Part shown: in pieces, positions 41,437 to 44,434 of the stretch
Numbering within the stretch: the stretch's first letter is position 1
How the letters are laid out: each line of letters opens with the position of its first letter
NCBI GenBank assembly: GCA_024681795.1
Contig: JAILAD010000031.1
Location: forward strand, 1 to 44,434
Origin: Lachnospiraceae bacterium
GTDB taxonomy: Bacteria; Bacillota; Clostridia; Lachnospirales; Lachnospiraceae
DNA: 44,434 nucleotides
Direction: 5' to 3'
Notes under the pieces: model-generated
Told to the model about the DNA's origin: nothing
Databases searched by the model: none
What the model saw: only the letters and a program-made list of their open reading frames with translations
Position numbers and translations under genes: made by a program

Positions 41437-41886
41437 ATGAAATGTCCCTATTGCGGTCATGAGAACACAAGGGTAATTGATTCAAGACCCGCGGAGGAAA
41501 ATAACTCCATCCGAAGAAGACGTGCATGTGACGAATGCGGCAAGCGTTTTACCACATATGAGAAAGTGGAGACGATTCCCCTGATTATCATTAAGAAGGA
41601 TTTAAACCGCGAAGCATTTGACCGTGCAAAAATCGAAGCAGGTGTTTTACGTGCATGCCACAAACGTCCCGTATCCGCAGAGCAGATAGCGAATCTTGTG
41701 GACGAAGTGGAAACCGAGATTTATTCCAGAGAAGAGCGTGAGCTTCCCAGCGCAGTCATCGGGGAGTGCATTATGAATAAGCTCAAGGAACTCGATCCGG
41801 TAGCTTATGTAAGATTTGCATCCGTTTACCGTGAATTCAAGGATGTAAATACCTTTATGGACGAGCTTAAGAAGATTCTGAATTAA
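41437..41886 (+). CDS. nrdR: Transcriptional repressor NrdR
   Basis: A 149-residue repressor of ribonucleotide reductase genes. The N-terminal zinc ribbon has C3, C6, C31 and C34 (CPYC and CDEC) with basic RRRRACDECGKRFTTYE, and the rest is an ATP-cone domain (IIKKDLNREAFDRAKIEAGV) that senses ATP or dATP. AAAAGGAG precedes the ATG. Length is normal. It follows ftsZ by about 100 bases, a common arrangement in Clostridia. No NrdR box is evident nearby. Confidence 0.96.
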   Translation: MKCPYCGHENTRVIDSRPAEENNSIRRRRACDECGKRFTTYEKVETIPLIIIKKDLNREAFDRAKIEAGVLRACHKRPVSAEQIANLVDEVETEIYSREERELPSAVIGECIMNKLKELDPVAYVRFASVYREFKDVNTFMDELKKILN

Positions 41887-41950
41887 TCAGGATTTTCTTA
41901 ACAATAAAAACTAAATAGCAATACAAAAACGAGAAAGGAAAGAGAGAGCT

Positions 41951-43477
41951 ATGAAAAGAAGATTAACCACCAGGTTAGTCGCAATCCTTTCGGTTCTTTC
42001 ACTTGCTGTTGCACTGTGCGGATGCGCAGGCGATAAGGAAGGCGGTTCCAAAAACTCGATTACCATCGGTATCCCTCAGGATATTGAAGAAACTCTTGAC
42101 CCCCACAATATGGTGGCGGCAGGAACCAAAGAAATATTCTTCAATGTGTTTGAAGGACTGGTAAAACCCGATTCCGATGGCAACATCGTTCCCGCTGTAG
42201 CAAGCGAAATAACTGTCAGTGATGACGGCTTAACCTACACATTCACAATTCGTGAAGGAGTAAAGTTCCATGACGGAACAGTCGTTACGGCGGAGGATGT
42301 TCAGTATTCCATGAGCAAATGCGCCGATATCGAAGGAAAGAACCCGATGATACCGGCGCTTTTAAATGTTAAATCCGTTGACGTGGTGGATGACAGCCAT
42401 GTAGCAGTGACACTTGAAAGTCCCGACAATGATTTTCTGGCAAATATTGCAACCGTATCCGCGGCGATTATCCCTGCACACAATGCAAATCCCGCAGGGG
42501 AAGCAATCGGAACCGGACCGTATAAGTACGTGTCCAGATCTCCTTTGGAAAACGTCATTTTTGAAAAGAATGACGATTACTGGGGAGAGGCGGCTTCCAT
42601 CAAAAATGTCACCTTCAAGGTCTGCGCAAATGCAGACACAATTCCGATGGAACTGGAAGGCGGCTCCATCGATATGATGGCACATCTGACCAACGCAATT
42701 AAAATCCAGATTAATACGGAGAAATTCGAAGTATTGTCCGGTACGATGAACCTGGTACAGGCGCTTTATTTAAATCATTCTTATGAGCCTTTTGCAAATG
42801 AGGATGTCAGAAAGGCAATGTGCTATGCAGTCGACAAGGACGGAATTTTGAACTTTGTATCCGACGGAGAGGGTGTAAAAATCGGAAGCAGCATGTATCC
42901 GAATTTCCGTAAATATTATGACGATTCGCTGGCAGATGCGTATCCGCATGACGTGGAGAAGGCTAAGGAACTTTTGAAGAAAGCCGGATATGAGAACGGA
43001 TTTTCCTTTGATATTACGGTTCCTTCGAACTACACGCAGCATGTCGATACGGCAACGGTAATCAAAGAGCAGCTTGCGGAGGTCGGCATTACCGCCAATA
43101 TCAAGCAGGTTGACTGGGATACCTGGCTTAACGATACCTACATCGGAAGAAATTACGATGCAACCGTAATCGGAGTGGATGCCGCACAGCTTACGGCATC
43201 GGCACTGCTTGCAAGATTCGTATCCGATGCTGGCAATAATTTTACCAATTACAACAATCCGGCTTACGACAAACTTTATAACGAAGCATTCGCAAACCGT
43301 GATGCAGATGCACAGACCGCGCAGTTCAAGGAGTGTGTAAAAATGCTTTCCGATGATGCGGCAAACGTGTATGTTCAGGACCTGCCCGAGTTTGTGGCAC
43401 TGAATAAGAAGTTTACGGGATATACGTTCTATCCGGTGTACGTAATTGATGTGGCGAAGATCCGCTTAGCTGAATAA
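41951..43477 (+). CDS. ABC transporter substrate-binding lipoprotein (peptide/nickel family)
   Basis: A 508-residue extracytoplasmic binding protein of the SBP_bac_5 (OppA/DppA) family. The N-terminus is a lipoprotein signal peptide (MKRRLTTRLVAILSVLSLAV) ending in the lipobox LCGC, so C25 would be lipidated. Family features are visible: DPHNMVAAGTKEIFFNVFEG, YTFTIREGVKFHDGTVVTAEDV and AMCYAVDKDGI. It delivers an oligopeptide or similar ligand to the permease that follows. GAAAGGAAAGAGAG precedes the ATG. The ligand cannot be predicted. Confidence 0.93.
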   Translation: MKRRLTTRLVAILSVLSLAVALCGCAGDKEGGSKNSITIGIPQDIEETLDPHNMVAAGTKEIFFNVFEGLVKPDSDGNIVPAVASEITVSDDGLTYTFTIREGVKFHDGTVVTAEDVQYSMSKCADIEGKNPMIPALLNVKSVDVVDDSHVAVTLESPDNDFLANIATVSAAIIPAHNANPAGEAIGTGPYKYVSRSPLENVIFEKNDDYWGEAASIKNVTFKVCANADTIPMELEGGSIDMMAHLTNAIKIQINTEKFEVLSGTMNLVQALYLNHSYEPFANEDVRKAMCYAVDKDGILNFVSDGEGVKIGSSMYPNFRKYYDDSLADAYPHDVEKAKELLKKAGYENGFSFDITVPSNYTQHVDTATVIKEQLAEVGITANIKQVDWDTWLNDTYIGRNYDATVIGVDAAQLTASALLARFVSDAGNNFTNYNNPAYDKLYNEAFANRDADAQTAQFKECVKMLSDDAANVYVQDLPEFVALNKKFTGYTFYPVYVIDVAKIRLAE

Positions 43478-43489
43478 TTGGCTTACGTC

Positions 43490-43556
43490 GTGGCGTCACG
43501 AACTCGGGCTCAGTCGGATGCAGCGGCAACTCCATCGACCGAGTCCTACACGCCAC
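43490..43556. repeat. Palindromic GC-rich element between the binding protein and permease genes
   Basis: GTGGCGT (43490-43496) pairs with ACGCCAC (43550-43556) and, inside, ACTCGG (43502-43507) with CCGAGT (43539-43544), giving a long imperfect hairpin in an otherwise short intergenic gap. It is richer in G+C than its surroundings, and there is no T-run. It looks like a dispersed intergenic repeat unit rather than a terminator. Confidence 0.55.
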
Positions 43557-43628
43557 TCGCTCGAGAAAGAACTATAAACTTAAGTAACAGAATTTAAGGA
43601 TTGAACGAAATAGTATAAGGAGACTGCA

Positions 43629-44434
43629 ATGGGAAAGTATGTGGTGAAGAAAGTAATATCACTGGTGCTGACCCTGATTGCGGTCTCTTTTGTTGTGTTT
43701 TTCTTATTCAGCGTGATTCCGGGAGATCCGGCGGTTTCGAAACTGGGCACCCAGGCGACCCCGGAAAAAGTGGAAGCGCTGAGGGAAGAACTCGGGTTGA
43801 ACAAGCCGTTTCCGGTGCGGTATTTTACCTGGCTTTCCGGTATTCCGAGGGGAGATTTCGGGAAGTCGTATGCTTATTCCATGCCGGTAAGTAAATTAAT
43901 CGGCGGGAAACTGGTTATTAACGGAACCTTGTCTGTCATGGCGATTCTCATTGTAATCGGAATTTCCGTTCCGGTCGGTGTTTATACGGCAAAGCATAAA
44001 GACGGACCTGCGGACCGGATTATTACGGTAATCAATCAGATTACGATGGCATTTCCGCCTTTTCTTCTGGGCCTTCTTCTTACATTCCTTTTCGGTATTG
44101 TCATGAAACTGTTTTCCCCAGGAGCATATGTGGGATATGATGTGAATTTCCTTAAATTTTTGGGATATATGATCTGCCCTGCGATTGCTCTGGCATTGCC
44201 GAAAACCGCGATGTGCATCAAGCTCCTGCGGACGAATATTCTGGAAGAAGCGAAAAAGGATTATGCAAAGACCGCGTATTCCAAGGGAAATAACACGACC
44301 GGTCTTTTGTACAAATATGTTTTAAAGAATGCAATCATGCCGACGATTACTTTTGTCGGGATGCTGTTTGCGGACATGATTGCATCCGGTATTGTGATTG
44401 AGCAGACCTTCGGCATCCCCGGACTCGGACGGAG
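43629..44434 (+). CDS. ABC transporter permease (DppB/OppB type), cut by the window edge
   Basis: The first 268 residues of a membrane permease, open to the right edge. It starts at ATG 43629 with AAGGAG six bases upstream. It reads MGKYVVKKVISLVLTLIAVS with an early hydrophobic helix, VIPGDPAV, LREELGLNKPFPVRYFTWL, GDFGKSYAYSMPVS, and the cytoplasmic loop containing DYAKTAYSKG, the EAA-like region that contacts the ATPase. This is the OppB/DppB pattern. With the lipoprotein before it, it forms the start of a peptide-type importer operon; the second permease and ATPases should follow outside. Confidence 0.9.
   Translation, partial: MGKYVVKKVISLVLTLIAVSFVVFFLFSVIPGDPAVSKLGTQATPEKVEALREELGLNKPFPVRYFTWLSGIPRGDFGKSYAYSMPVSKLIGGKLVINGTLSVMAILIVIGISVPVGVYTAKHKDGPADRIITVINQITMAFPPFLLGLLLTFLFGIVMKLFSPGAYVGYDVNFLKFLGYMICPAIALALPKTAMCIKLLRTNILEEAKKDYAKTAYSKGNNTTGLLYKYVLKNAIMPTITFVGMLFADMIASGIVIEQTFGIPGLGR

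Noticed and set aside
1-44434. tRNA or rRNA genes at element boundaries
   Set aside because: I saw no cloverleaf with TTC-loop and anticodon features and no rRNA-like sequence; the right end abuts ychF rather than a tRNA gene.

Overview
The window looks like the chromosome of a low-to-mid G+C Clostridia member, most likely Lachnospiraceae. The reasons are the Firmicute-type AGGAGG ribosome binding sites with many TTG and GTG starts, a conjugation module of the Clostridioides CD1108/CD1110/CD1112 type, and a division cluster running mraZ-rsmH-ftsL-ftsI-mraY-murD-ftsW-ftsQ-ftsZ-nrdR. No species can be named from sequence alone.

About 1-25.3 kb is an integrative and conjugative element (ICE) or a composite of elements; its left end lies outside the window. 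From 0.8 to 6.7 kb is a rightward type IV secretion operon: Maff2-like pilin-sized protein, VirB6-like channel, PrgI, VirB4 ATPase and a membrane-anchored M23 peptidase. From 7 to 18.3 kb is cargo. It has small regulatory or zinc-ribbon proteins, a c-di-GMP-I (GEMM-I) riboswitch with its own terminator, and an HTH protein. These are followed by a six-gene cluster I do not recognise (8.7-15.95 kb), built around two diverged paralogous, probably membrane-associated proteins (788 and 562 aa). Flanking it are a HEPN-like gene tail, a NucS-like nuclease with a possible PUA/EVE-like domain, a WYL-regulator tail and a protein with a uracil-DNA-glycosylase-like motif. This composition resembles a defence or conflict island. 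The paralog cluster under a second-messenger riboswitch is the best candidate for an undescribed system.

From 18.8 to 22.5 kb is a mobilisation module: a leftward tyrosine recombinase, a divergent XRE regulator with ATTCC/GGAAT operators, a MOBP-type relaxase, MobC and a candidate oriT. From 22.9 to 25.3 kb is a Tn916-type end: an HTH regulator, a structured RNA leader, a small excisionase, a second tyrosine recombinase and repeated probable Int arm sites. Two complete recombinases suggest that a mobilisable element is nested in the larger one.

From 25.36 kb the DNA is ordinary chromosome: ychF, an Hsp70 (HscC/DnaK-like) gene overlapping a membrane J-domain protein whose HPD motif reads HPE, and then the division and cell-wall (dcw) cluster from 30.0 kb, preceded by a promoter and four MraZ boxes. 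Three dcw junctions carry a hairpin repeat (core TGGGGTCAGGCACC) not seen elsewhere in the window. After nrdR come a lipoprotein peptide-binding protein and the start of an ABC permease, which runs off the right edge, with a different palindromic element between them.
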